Assembly (NCBI GenBank): GCA_963718195.1
Contig: CAVQYQ010000004.1
Location: 248,001-312,000, forward strand
Origin: MADRE3 sp963718195
GTDB taxonomy: Bacteria > Desulfobacterota > Desulfobulbia > Desulfobulbales > Desulfocapsaceae
DNA: 64,000 bases
Reading direction: 5' to 3'
Shown here: in pieces, positions 8,428 to 16,544 of the stretch
Position numbering within the stretch: the stretch's first letter is position 1
Layout of the letters: every line of letters starts with the position of its first letter
Translations under genes and position numbers: made by a program
The notes under the pieces: generated by a model
What the model was told of the DNA's origin: nothing
Database searches by the model: none
The model's input: only the letters and a program-made list of their open reading frames with translations

Positions 8428-9876
8428 TTATGATATCAGCGCTTTGATTCCCTCGATGAGTCTTGGTTCGGAACTCTCCTGACCAAGTACGTCAAGCCTG
8501 ATTAAATCGGCGTGTTCCTCAAGCAATCCCGACTTCTTGATATAGCGCTCAACATCGCTGCGCCCCGGTATGCCGAAGTTGTTCTCGGCAATGGTAATCC
8601 CTATCCGGGCGACATAGGTGAGCATCCGTTTGAGTTCCGGGAGCGCCTCTTTACCCGTGGTATCCCAATCATCTCCGTCAGTCCCATGAAAGACGTAGAT
8701 GTTGTAATCCCTTTGCAGTTCCCCCTTTTCAACGATCCGGTTGATCAGGCGGTATGCCGATGCGACCTGGGTGCCGCCGGCAACTTTTGAGTTATAGTAA
8801 ATATTGAAGGTCTCAACCTCCTTCGCTTCCGTATCATGCAGTATGAATCTGGTTTCTACCCGGCTCTCGTATTGGTAAATGAGCCATGAATAAATCAGGA
8901 TATGCTGGCTCACCACCATCTCTGTCGGCCTGCCGCTCATGGAGCCTGAGTAATCTCTGACAAAGAAGACAACCGCCTGGGATTCATAGTCCTTTTCCTT
9001 TGAAAGGATGCGGTAGATTCTGTCATTCGGGGAGATGAGCAGCGAATCGGTCTTGATAGCTTCACCCTGCCTCACCCGGCCAAGTCCAATATTCGTCCTG
9101 ATAATGCGCCGCAGGGTTGCTTTCTTGTCGAGTACCTGGCCAAAGCCTCGATGACGATCGGTCAGGTCATAGGAGTATTTCGTCAAAGACCTCTTTTTCC
9201 CCTTGTCCTTGAGGTTCGGCAACTTGAACTCTTCTGTAAGGATCCTGCCAAGATCATAGGCGTTTGATTCAATCTCATGGATGCCTCCTTCGCCCTGCCC
9301 GGCACCGCCTTGCCCCTCCTGACTGTCCCTGATCGGCTCCTCACCGATGACCTCGCCCTCCTCGCCATCGCCCTGGCCCCCATAGCCGCGATCATCACCT
9401 TCTCCCTCACCATCATCGTCTTCCATGATTTCAGCAGTGTCGTGGAGAAACTTTTCTTCTACAGTGGTCGGCACAACGACAACACGATCGTCTTGTTTGC
9501 CGCCGGGTTTCACAACCTTGCCAAGACGAATCTTGCGCGGAAAACCATCCTCCTCACGCTTCTTGTCCCGGGCCATTAAATCATCAAGAGACCGGCGAGA
9601 GGCAAGGGCTGTCACAGTCCAGGCAGCATTGCTGCTCCAGATTGCGATATCACTATAGTCATACGGGGATTTGAAGGGGTCGACTCGCTCTGGTTGTGCA
9701 GCATAGCGTTTTGCATACTGCTTTTCCGCCTGGTCGAGCTCACTGCGGATCTTGGCCTCCTGCTCCGGCGTTATCCCCTGTGTCGTGAGGATCTGGTATC
9801 TCCTGCGAAGATGATCTTTCATCTCAACCTCTCGGCCTGGTATGAAAACCACTGGATAAACCTGCCTAGGTTTCAT
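8428..9876 (-). CDS. yeaH: YeaH/YhbH-family protein (DUF444), vWA-like
   Basis: A 482-residue DUF444 protein. The C-terminal half has a von Willebrand A-like fold with a MIDAS-type motif DYSGSMSG followed by HGTDGDDWDTT, which would bind a divalent metal. The middle (about residues 150-215) is a long acidic, glycine-rich linker (EDDDGEGEGDD and GGQGDGEEGE), typical for the family. It overlaps the end of prkA by 11 bp, so translation is probably coupled. In E. coli yeaG-yeaH respond to nitrogen starvation and general stress; a similar role here is inference. Confidence 0.9.
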   Translation of the reverse strand: MKPRQVYPVVFIPGREVEMKDHLRRRYQILTTQGITPEQEAKIRSELDQAEKQYAKRYAAQPERVDPFKSPYDYSDIAIWSSNAAWTVTALASRRSLDDLMARDKKREEDGFPRKIRLGKVVKPGGKQDDRVVVVPTTVEEKFLHDTAEIMEDDDGEGEGDDRGYGGQGDGEEGEVIGEEPIRDSQEGQGGAGQGEGGIHEIESNAYDLGRILTEEFKLPNLKDKGKKRSLTKYSYDLTDRHRGFGQVLDKKATLRRIIRTNIGLGRVRQGEAIKTDSLLISPNDRIYRILSKEKDYESQAVVFFVRDYSGSMSGRPTEMVVSQHILIYSWLIYQYESRVETRFILHDTEAKEVETFNIYYNSKVAGGTQVASAYRLINRIVEKGELQRDYNIYVFHGTDGDDWDTTGKEALPELKRMLTYVARIGITIAENNFGIPGRSDVERYIKKSGLLEEHADLIRLDVLGQESSEPRLIEGIKALIS

Positions 9877-11926
9877 CCACCTGGGTGCAGAAATACTCTA
9901 TGGTTTTCTGGGCGCAGGTTGTGCAATACCCTAGTTTGTTAAGCATGGTATCCACCATGCGGTCATACAGCTTTTGATTCTCCTCGTTTGTCCTGTTTGC
10001 AAGTGCACCGATAAGGCTGCCTGCTCCGGCAATATCAGATTTCAAACGGACATCGGTAACCGCCTTGACGAGTTCAAGGTTGTCCATGAAATCATAGTCG
10101 GGATTCGTTGATATTTTCTGCCCATAGATCTTTCTGATCGAAGTCCTGAAGGTGTCCTTCTGCTCCTTTATTTTCAAGCCAAGGCAGTCCTCAACGGAAT
10201 TGATATACCGTTCATCAATCTTTAGTGCCTGCAGCTCGCCGCTCTGCGGGTTCTTGTACTTCCACATCTTATCAGGACCAAGATTCTCCGCATCGATACC
10301 GATGATCATGTTCACATAATTCAGGACATCCTTTCTGATCGCCAGGGGCTCATCCATATAGGCGTTAAACATCTCCGTCATGATCCGTTCACGATACAAA
10401 CCACGCGCGGTTTTCAAATCGTCCAGAAATTTTGCTCGATCCGTTGTTTCCGGCACATAGTCAAGGATAATCCGTTCAAGTGTGCCAAAAACATCGTAGG
10501 CGAACATACATTGACCTTCATTGGTCTCTGAACTTTCAAGCATCAACTGCATGGCCCTGCCAAGGTTACGCTGGCCAAGACCTTTCTGGCCAAAACGACT
10601 TGTAACGTCAGCATCTTGGTTTAAGCTGTCGATTACTTCAGAAAGCGTCTTGATTGATTTTTCTCCGGCAACTTCTCCAGCAGCAAGTTTCATGGTTTCT
10701 ATGGGCGTCAGCTTTTCGGAGCGCGGTAATCTCGTCAGGGTCACGCCAATGGATGCTGCGTAGTTGAGATTCGGATCCTGGTGCAGTGCCTCTCCAGTAA
10801 GCGTCGTTTTGGTCTCAGCCCCGATGGCATACGATGTCAGCTGACTCTGCAGACGGTAATCTGTATTATGGGAGACATAACAGATACGGCAGCGATCGAT
10901 GATTGGTGCTTCTTCTTTTTCAGCAAGGAATTTATTGAACTCGGCATTGTTGCTGGTGGCGACAATCAGGGTATCAATGGGCCACTTGTAGCCGTCAATT
11001 TCAATGGTTCGGTTCTGGATAATACCGAGATAAACCTGGACCAGGTCTTTCTTGTTTTTATAAATTTCATCACTGAAGTGAATCCCGCCGCCAGCCACAC
11101 GGGCAAGGGCCCCCCGCCTGAGATCAAAACGATAGGGGTTGTTTGTATCTGTTATATGCAGCAGGCGTTGAATAGACTCCTCGCCCAACAGATCAACCGC
11201 CGATGAAGTGATCTTGTCTTTTGCCGGATATTTTCCGGTAACGGTGCCAAGACTTTCAGTCAGGGGGACCGGAACGATTTCGATAAATTTCAGCATATCA
11301 TCGAGTTTTCCCCCGGAGTACTCCCTGATATCATTCCATATATATGCCGAACACGCTCCCAGTGGTCGATAATTCTGCCACCACTGTGCTACCAGTGAGT
11401 CGCTCAGGCGATATCGCCTGGCGAGATGCTTTTGAGAATCATCGGAAGACTCCAGAAGATTCATGGCCAATATCATCGGGTCTTCATAGGTCTGAGATTC
11501 AACCATATTGATGTTTCCATAATGGCCCAGCTCAGCCAACCCTTTAAACCGAAAGGTATAACGCCTGTTTTCCGGGCGAAATAAAAACTGCCGGTACATA
11601 CTGCACAGGTATTCAACGAGGAAGGTCTTGCCATTGCCTGGTTCGCCAACCAGCACAAAGGCCATCTCCTGCGATGATCCGCCCTGCGAAGCATCTTTAA
11701 TAAACGAAACAAAAGAATTGATCTCGTCGTACATACCGATTATGTGCTTCGCCCCATCGCGGAAGATTCGATAATCAAAGGTGCTTTTTCCATTCACAAT
11801 CACCTTGTCTATATCTTTTTCAAGAATCATCCGGGTCACTGCCTGAAAAGCATTTTCAAAAACCCGCTCTTTTTTCTTTACTGCCGATATATGTTCATGC
11901 AGACTGTCGCTCTTTGACTGTGCCAT
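9866..11926 (-). CDS. prkA: PrkA serine protein kinase/AAA+ protein (YeaG-like)
   Basis: First gene of the stress operon, 686 residues, slightly longer than E. coli YeaG (644). The N-terminal AAA+ module has Walker A VGEPGNGKT (about residues 93-101), and a Walker B/sensor region follows in GGIHFSDEIYKN and LIVATSNNAEF. The C-terminal third matches the PrkA C-terminal domain (GPDKMWKYKNPQSGE, DRMVDTMLNKLGYC). A strong ribosome site, AGAAGGAGG, lies six bases before the ATG. It heads prkA-yeaH-spoVR-prkA2. The family has been described both as a kinase and as an ATP-dependent protease; the sequence does not decide between them. Confidence 0.93.
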   Translation of the reverse strand: MAQSKSDSLHEHISAVKKKERVFENAFQAVTRMILEKDIDKVIVNGKSTFDYRIFRDGAKHIIGMYDEINSFVSFIKDASQGGSSQEMAFVLVGEPGNGKTFLVEYLCSMYRQFLFRPENRRYTFRFKGLAELGHYGNINMVESQTYEDPMILAMNLLESSDDSQKHLARRYRLSDSLVAQWWQNYRPLGACSAYIWNDIREYSGGKLDDMLKFIEIVPVPLTESLGTVTGKYPAKDKITSSAVDLLGEESIQRLLHITDTNNPYRFDLRRGALARVAGGGIHFSDEIYKNKKDLVQVYLGIIQNRTIEIDGYKWPIDTLIVATSNNAEFNKFLAEKEEAPIIDRCRICYVSHNTDYRLQSQLTSYAIGAETKTTLTGEALHQDPNLNYAASIGVTLTRLPRSEKLTPIETMKLAAGEVAGEKSIKTLSEVIDSLNQDADVTSRFGQKGLGQRNLGRAMQLMLESSETNEGQCMFAYDVFGTLERIILDYVPETTDRAKFLDDLKTARGLYRERIMTEMFNAYMDEPLAIRKDVLNYVNMIIGIDAENLGPDKMWKYKNPQSGELQALKIDERYINSVEDCLGLKIKEQKDTFRTSIRKIYGQKISTNPDYDFMDNLELVKAVTDVRLKSDIAGAGSLIGALANRTNEENQKLYDRMVDTMLNKLGYCTTCAQKTIEYFCTQVDET

Positions 11927-12152
11927 GGTGACCTCCTTCTGGACATCGGTCCAGAGTCAATAAAGGCTCTATCTTAAAAATGGTCACAAGACGATGCAAT
12001 TGCAAGTTAGGAATAACAAAAAAACACCCCCTGTTTTCCCTTTTGTTCAACATTACTAAACCATTATTTAAACGGACAACTGGACAAAACCAGAAGAGGT
12101 TCGAAATGAGCGCACCGGCCGAATAGAAACGATCAGCCGCCTGAGCACGGAA

Positions 12153-12608
12153 CTATGGGTTTTTTGTGAATTTACTGAGGAATTTGTCAAGATGATTGGC
12201 AAAAGATTGTCGGTGATGCTTGCCGAGCGCAGTGGGGCCGCCAGTCTCCACACCGCTGGAGCGCAAGGTATCGAGAAAATCCCTGGAGCTTAGATGCTCC
12301 TTGATATTCTCACTCGAATAGAATGTCCCACGGGGATTAAGTGCATATCCTCCTTTCTCAACCACCTCTGCGGCGAGTGGAATATCAGCGGTGACAACAA
12401 GGTCACCGACACCGAGGTTTCTGATTATTTCAGAGTCAGCAGCATCCGGACCCGGTGGAACTCTGACAAATTGTATAAAGGGTGATGAAGGTACCCTGAT
12501 TGTTTGGCAGGCAACCAGTGTCAACTTTATGGAGGTGCGTCCTGCAGCCCTGAACAAGATGTCTTTTATCGCCAGAGGACAGGCGTCTGCATCCACCCAG
12601 ATTTCCAT
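12153..12608 (-). CDS. YaiI/YqxD family protein (UPF0178, DUF188)
   Basis: A 151-residue protein beginning MEIWVDADACPLAIKDILFR, the signature start of the YaiI/YqxD family, with the conserved DAADSEIIRNLGVGDLVVTADIPLA and LNPRGTFYSSENI blocks. The fold resembles PIN/NYN nucleases and the aspartates in DADAC and DAADSE could bind metal. No activity is established. The ATG at 12608 is preferred because AGGTGG lies just upstream; the longer frame would add 31 atypical residues. It appears to be a stand-alone gene. Confidence 0.9.
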   Translation of the reverse strand: MEIWVDADACPLAIKDILFRAAGRTSIKLTLVACQTIRVPSSPFIQFVRVPPGPDAADSEIIRNLGVGDLVVTADIPLAAEVVEKGGYALNPRGTFYSSENIKEHLSSRDFLDTLRSSGVETGGPTALGKHHRQSFANHLDKFLSKFTKNP

Positions 12609-12797
12609 TTTCCACCTATTGTATCGAGGTTTCTTCGCTCTCTGTGTGTAGCGGGCGCCGAAACAAGACGAGAAGGGAAGAAAGAGTGGTCCAACAAGCA
12701 AACGGAATAGATCACGGATGCTGTCAGCTCAGGTTCAAAACGAAAAAAGAGCAACTGAGGCGAGCGTAGATAACCCTACTGCTCGGGAAATTCCCCG

Positions 12798-13061
12798 TCA
12801 GGTCATCACACCAAAAGGAAATTTCTTAACTCCCTTATTCCCACTATTGTGATTTTTATTCTTTTTCTTTTTCGAAAGTTTGACTTTTCTGGCGATTAGC
12901 TCATGCTCATCGAGATGGCATTCAAACTCAACGGTAGCACCAACCTTTAAAAACTGACAACCGACAAGGTCAGCTTTGTTTACTGTTATATCCGGTCCGC
13001 CGCCGTTATCGAGAAAACCGGAATCCTTATCACGAAACCATTTCTTCACTACTGTTTGCAA
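12798..13061 (-). CDS. Cold-shock-domain-like small protein
   Basis: An 87-residue basic protein. Residues 5-60 match the cold-shock fold (KKWFRDKDSGFLDNGGGPDITVNKADLVG, then a beta strand with VGATVEFECHLDEHELIARKVKL), which binds single-stranded nucleic acid. The tail is lysine/asparagine-rich (KKKKNKNHNSGNKGVKK), typical of an RNA-binding extension. The start is a TTG at 13059-13061, supported by GGAGG six bases upstream; no suitable ATG exists. The RNP1 motif is divergent, so RNA binding is likely but not certain. Confidence 0.7.
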   Translation of the reverse strand: MQTVVKKWFRDKDSGFLDNGGGPDITVNKADLVGCQFLKVGATVEFECHLDEHELIARKVKLSKKKKNKNHNSGNKGVKKFPFGVMT

Positions 13062-13268
13062 AAAACACCTCCATCTTAAATTTAGATTTACAGGGTAACA
13101 TGGACCTGCGATGCTCTTTCAAACACCGAACAACGCACTAGCTGTAGCATAACAGATATTTAGCAACAAATCCAAAAAACGGCACATTGACTGGCAAGAG
13201 ACGAAATATTGACCCCACAACGGCGGGAAAGGTGATAAAATCTTGTTTTTGTTTTAGGCACTTGTATT

Positions 13269-13439
13269 CTACGGTGCTTTGACGAGAAATTTTGCCCCTT
13301 TGGCGATTGATACTTTTTTATTACCTTCAAAAACCACCTGGATGGTTCCACATCTGTCGACTGAAACTATTTTTCCAATCCCCCAATCCGCCTTCTTGTT
13401 GTGTCGAACCTTCTCACCCTTGGTTAAAAGCGTTGTCAT
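13269..13439 (-). CDS. DUF3553-like small protein
   Basis: A 56-residue protein starting MTTLLTKGEKVRHNKKADWG and ending with IQVVFEGNKKVSIAKGAKFLVKAP. The KGxxVRHxxxxxWGxGxIV pattern followed by VxFE matches the DUF3553 family, a small SH3-like barrel also found at the C-terminus of some UvrD-type helicases. GGAGG lies five bases before the ATG at 13439; the earlier in-frame ATG lacks a site. The function of the free-standing form is unknown. Confidence 0.7.
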   Translation of the reverse strand: MTTLLTKGEKVRHNKKADWGIGKIVSVDRCGTIQVVFEGNKKVSIAKGAKFLVKAP

Positions 13440-13507
13440 TACAACCTCCGTGGAATAATTATTACTCCTTAGTAACACAATAACCCATAACAGATAAAAA
13501 ACAGATT

Positions 13508-13700
13508 TTATTTCAAGAAAAGTACCAAAAAAGGGGACAGATTTATTTGTTGCGGCTGTTTGCCCGACAGGATAAGATCTATACAGTGGGCCGTTAATTC
13601 CCTATGGAGGTGAGCGATTTCGCTGGGGGCATGTTCTTTGCCGACAAAGGGCGATCCGAACAGGATGATCTCGGGGTGCTGTTGACGGAGCAGCGGGTGA
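13508..13700 (-). pseudogene. Possible remnant ORF with a GGGGACAGATTTATTT tail
   Basis: Minus-strand frame running out of the 3' end of the neighbouring Fe-S gene and encoding residues such as HPEIILFGSPFVGKEHAPSEIAHLHREL, ending in INLSPFLVLFLK. The terminal DNA, with a GGGGACAGATTTATTT core, resembles sequence often seen beside REP-associated transposase genes in deltaproteobacterial genomes (from memory, unverified). The frame has no ribosome site of its own. I read it as a truncated gene or mobile remnant. Confidence 0.3.
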
Positions 13701-14528
13701 CTAAAATGGCTTACCGACCGGACAGGCCAGTTCACAGCGGCGACAATACTTGATTATCTTAATTGGATCGTCAAAACCTTCAACAACCTGCTCTTCAGCG
13801 ACTTCATTGTCCACATCCATCTGCTTATTGCAGACAGACCGGGAAAACAGACCATCACGTCCCGGCAGTATCTTCTGCCCATATTCATCTTCTGAATATA
13901 TCTTATTGTCGAACGCGTTTTGCGGGCAGGCTTTACGGCACAATTCTTCGCACATGCTGCAGGGGTCAAATCGCAGGGGACCGGTGGAAGGTAACCCAAT
14001 GTCGAGGGTCAGGGCTCGAAGCCGAATCCGCGGACCAAACTCCGGTGTAACCAGGATATTGTTTCTGCCGATACAGCCAAGAGCTGCCAGCACCGCTGCA
14101 TCCTTGAGGTGGGTGCCGCCCTTTTCGACATGATAGGGAAGGTGAAATACCCCAAAACCAAACTGCTCAGAACCCCAATCACAGAGCTCCTGAACCATCG
14201 TGGCCAGCACTTTGTTGCCGGGAGGGTCCACCCGGCCGAACCACCAGTCCAGTTCCGGCTTTTCTTCCGGATGGTGAACAGCGATCACCATGACGGTCTT
14301 TGCTCCCTCAGGCCACAGGACTTCTCCTGGTTTCAGACCCAGCTTATTATACCGGGTATCAATACCGTCACCTGCTCCAGGTATCCTTGACGCAAAGGTG
14401 AAAGACGGGGCCTGTTTCAGGTCTTCGACCGAGGCAAACCCCGCCAGATCGGCACCAAGATCTTTGGCTCTCAGCAAAAGCGCTGAAGATATCTTCAAGT
14501 TATCTTTTCGTGCCATAGCGTCACCCAT
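13701..14528 (-). CDS. Double 4Fe-4S cluster protein, QueG/reductive-dehalogenase-like
   Basis: A 275-residue cytoplasmic iron-sulfur protein. The C-terminal part has two ferredoxin-type cysteine sets, CSMCEELCRKACP (about residues 193-205) and YCRRCELACPVGK at the end. The N-terminal domain (ALLLRAKDLGADLAGFASVEDL, then a LGCIGRNNILVTPEFGPRIRLRAL block) resembles the epoxyqueuosine reductase (QueG) group, whose better-known members use a cobamide. It is about 100 residues shorter than E. coli QueG and lacks its HEAT-like tail, so it is a relative rather than QueG itself. Its ATG overlaps the stop of a small upstream frame (TAATG), suggesting coupling. Confidence 0.75.
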   Translation of the reverse strand: MGDAMARKDNLKISSALLLRAKDLGADLAGFASVEDLKQAPSFTFASRIPGAGDGIDTRYNKLGLKPGEVLWPEGAKTVMVIAVHHPEEKPELDWWFGRVDPPGNKVLATMVQELCDWGSEQFGFGVFHLPYHVEKGGTHLKDAAVLAALGCIGRNNILVTPEFGPRIRLRALTLDIGLPSTGPLRFDPCSMCEELCRKACPQNAFDNKIYSEDEYGQKILPGRDGLFSRSVCNKQMDVDNEVAEEQVVEGFDDPIKIIKYCRRCELACPVGKPF

Positions 14529-14653
14529 TATCCTGATTGTTTAGTATCCTCGACAGGCAGTACTGTAATCTTGCGAGCCAGCATCTCCCCATAATCTTCC
14601 TTGACCCACTTCATCAGGGAGAAGACCATCACCAGCAGTTCCGGTATGAGCAC
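14528..14653 (-). CDS. Candidate small membrane protein between parvulin and Fe-S genes
   Basis: After the parvulin stop (TAG, 14693-14695) the same frame stays open for 54 codons to a TAA that overlaps the ATG of the next gene. The peptide includes SIVVALVLIPELLVMVFSLM, a convincing single membrane helix, then KWVKEDYGEMLARKITVLPVEDTKQSG. The only conventional start is the GTG at 14651-14653, giving 41 residues and cutting the helix; an ATT or GTT upstream, or read-through of the TAG, would keep it whole. Overlap with the next ATG argues for real translation. No family recognised. Confidence 0.4.
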   Translation of the reverse strand: MLIPELLVMVFSLMKWVKEDYGEMLARKITVLPVEDTKQSG

Positions 14654-14692
14654 TAGCGCAACAACAATTGATAATAACTGTACCGCCTTGAG

Positions 14693-15541
14693 CTAAACCC
14701 CAGCAGCTTGGACTTGTTCTATTTCTACCTGGTACTGCTCTTTGAGTTTCTGGTATACTTCTTTTTTAATAAGCTTGCGCCGCTGGGCTTCAAATTCACG
14801 TTCCACCGCCGCTCGGACCTCGGAGAGATCGGGGTCTCGACCGGGGACGCTCTCGTGGACCAAAACGAGGTGCAGGCCATAACTTGATGCTATGGGGCCC
14901 TGCCAGCGTCCGGCCTCGAGATCGACGATATCATCAGTAAATTCTCTACCAAACTGCCGTGCAATAATATTGACAGAAGAAAGTGGATACTGTTTCGGCA
15001 ACATAATTGCATCACCAAAGTTCTCCGGATTAGCCTTATTGCCCATTTCATTTAACTGCTGCAGAAGCTGCCTGATATCTTCTTCAAGGGTGCCAGAATG
15101 TTTTTCGGTGTTGAGATAAACGTGGGAGAAACTAACCCGGGGGACCCGCCTGAACGAATCCCTGTTCTGATCGAGAAAATCGGAAAGTTCTTTTTCAGAT
15201 GGATCGGTCAGCATGGATCTATCTTCCATCAGCATTTCCATTTTCATCCGCAACCTGCGTCTGATATAGGTATCATTCTGGTCAAGTCCCATCTTCACGG
15301 CTTCACGGGATGCCAGTTCATCCCGGATCCGCTCTTCTATCAGGCCGGCCAGCTCTTCTTCGGTTGGAGGCCGCTGCCAGGTGCGGTCAAAATTTGCCTG
15401 CAGGACCCTGATTTCTGCCTGGGTGATGTAAATAGAATCATCAGACGACGTTCCTGTGCGACTGGATAGTCCAAAAACAATAAACAATGCTGCCCCGATG
15501 AGGATAAAGTGGAATAACGGTTCCGTTAACAGCTTTCTCAT
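14693..15541 (-). CDS. Membrane-anchored parvulin-type peptidyl-prolyl isomerase
   Basis: From the ATG at 15541 (MRKLLTEPLFHFILIGAALF) the protein is 282 residues: one N-terminal membrane anchor, a SurA/PrsA-like chaperone segment with helices around EEELAGLIEERIRDELASREAVKMGL, and a C-terminal region with parvulin-like features (VSFSHVYLN, FGREFTDDIVDLEAGRWQGPIASSYGLHLVLVHE). It probably assists folding of exported proteins at the periplasmic face. The frame is open 126 bp further upstream, but that extension lacks a ribosome site and looks non-coding. The C-terminal helix is highly charged. Substrate unknown. Confidence 0.8.
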   Translation of the reverse strand: MRKLLTEPLFHFILIGAALFIVFGLSSRTGTSSDDSIYITQAEIRVLQANFDRTWQRPPTEEELAGLIEERIRDELASREAVKMGLDQNDTYIRRRLRMKMEMLMEDRSMLTDPSEKELSDFLDQNRDSFRRVPRVSFSHVYLNTEKHSGTLEEDIRQLLQQLNEMGNKANPENFGDAIMLPKQYPLSSVNIIARQFGREFTDDIVDLEAGRWQGPIASSYGLHLVLVHESVPGRDPDLSEVRAAVEREFEAQRRKLIKKEVYQKLKEQYQVEIEQVQAAGV

Positions 15542-16007
15542 GTGAATAACTCGCAGCTTGAGTTTAGAGCCTGGACAAAGGGAAATCTTTTCAATCACCA
15601 ATGACACACCAGAATAACAAAAAATGCACTGCTGTAAACAAAAGCCGTACATTGTCAGCAGATTCAAAACCCCATTATGAATCTTATTCGACTAGAGGTC
15701 ATACCAGATTGGCTAAGTATAGGCCCGTTCCTGGCACAGGGGAAGTCCATGATAAACGAACAGGTAGATGTATAATCAGCGCTTCACATGACACTATCTC
15801 CATGATCACTCCCGTGTAGCAATTTCTTATCTTATTGCTTTTTCGTGACGGCACGATATTTTACCAGTAAATTGATTTTATTACCGGTTGGAAGATTGCA
15901 AAAGGCTCAACCTTTTTAATCATTCTGGGGAACGCAGCACGTTCTGATAACAAGGGGCCCGAAAACCCCTGTTCCATGCAACAACACAGAAGCAGAAAAC
16001 TGAGGCA
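15542..16007. other. Intergenic region, no gene seen
   Basis: Open frames here are short and lack ribosome sites. At 15896-15910 TTGCAAAAGGCTCAA matches the end of the MITE-like family, but nothing around it continues the match, so it is at most a decayed end. The region separates divergent genes and should contain promoters for the parvulin and the 16008 gene. Confidence 0.5.
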
Positions 16008-16355
16008 ATGATGATACAACAAATAAGGAATTTTGCCGTCCGCGTAGTGCTGATCACACTCCTGCTTATCATGCTGAGCCTGTTGATCTCTTATCTCATG
16101 CGGGAGTCCGCTCTTTCACTACAGGATACCCTGTTCTGGGTTGGCGCTGTGCCAATAGCTCTTTTTTCGATTGGGATATTTGGAAACTTCAGCGGCAGAG
16201 GCAATCCGGGGTACCAGTATAGCAGAACAGTGATGAAAGAGTCATCAAACCAGAGATCGGTTCAAGAGACCGATGATCTATCGAAACGCATGTCATCTAA
16301 CCTGGCCTGGGTTCTTGGAGGACTCCTCGTCTGGCTGTTCAGTTATTTTATCTAA
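16008..16355 (+). CDS. Hypothetical inner-membrane protein, three helices
   Basis: A 115-residue protein with hydrophobic segments at about residues 10-30 (VVLITLLLIMLSLLISYLM), 40-60 (TLFWVGAVPIALFSIGIFGNF) and 98-115 (NLAWVLGGLLVWLFSYFI), separated by a polar loop of about 40 residues. GAGG lies five bases before the first of two adjacent ATG codons. The architecture is common among unknown membrane proteins. I do not recognise a functional family. It precedes the GGDEF-EAL gene by 177 bp and may be separately transcribed. Confidence 0.6.
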   Translation: MMIQQIRNFAVRVVLITLLLIMLSLLISYLMRESALSLQDTLFWVGAVPIALFSIGIFGNFSGRGNPGYQYSRTVMKESSNQRSVQETDDLSKRMSSNLAWVLGGLLVWLFSYFI

Positions 16356-16544
16356 GCAAAGCGAAGCCAACATATGGATTCCTGCTCTCAGCTATCAGTG
16401 TGACCTCCTGATGCCCTCTAGCTACTGCAAATTCAAGTATAATTTCCAAATTATTCTGTTGTAAATTTTACTTTTGTAGTTCCCTTACGATAACCTTTAG
16501 TAGCCCTGTCCGCTTAAAGACATTTTTTATGCTTGCAATTCAAT

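Noticed and set aside
15896..15912. Match to the terminal TTGCAAAAGGCTCAA of the MITE-like family
   Set aside because: Only about 15 bp match and neither the arm nor a duplication continues; likely a scar or chance.
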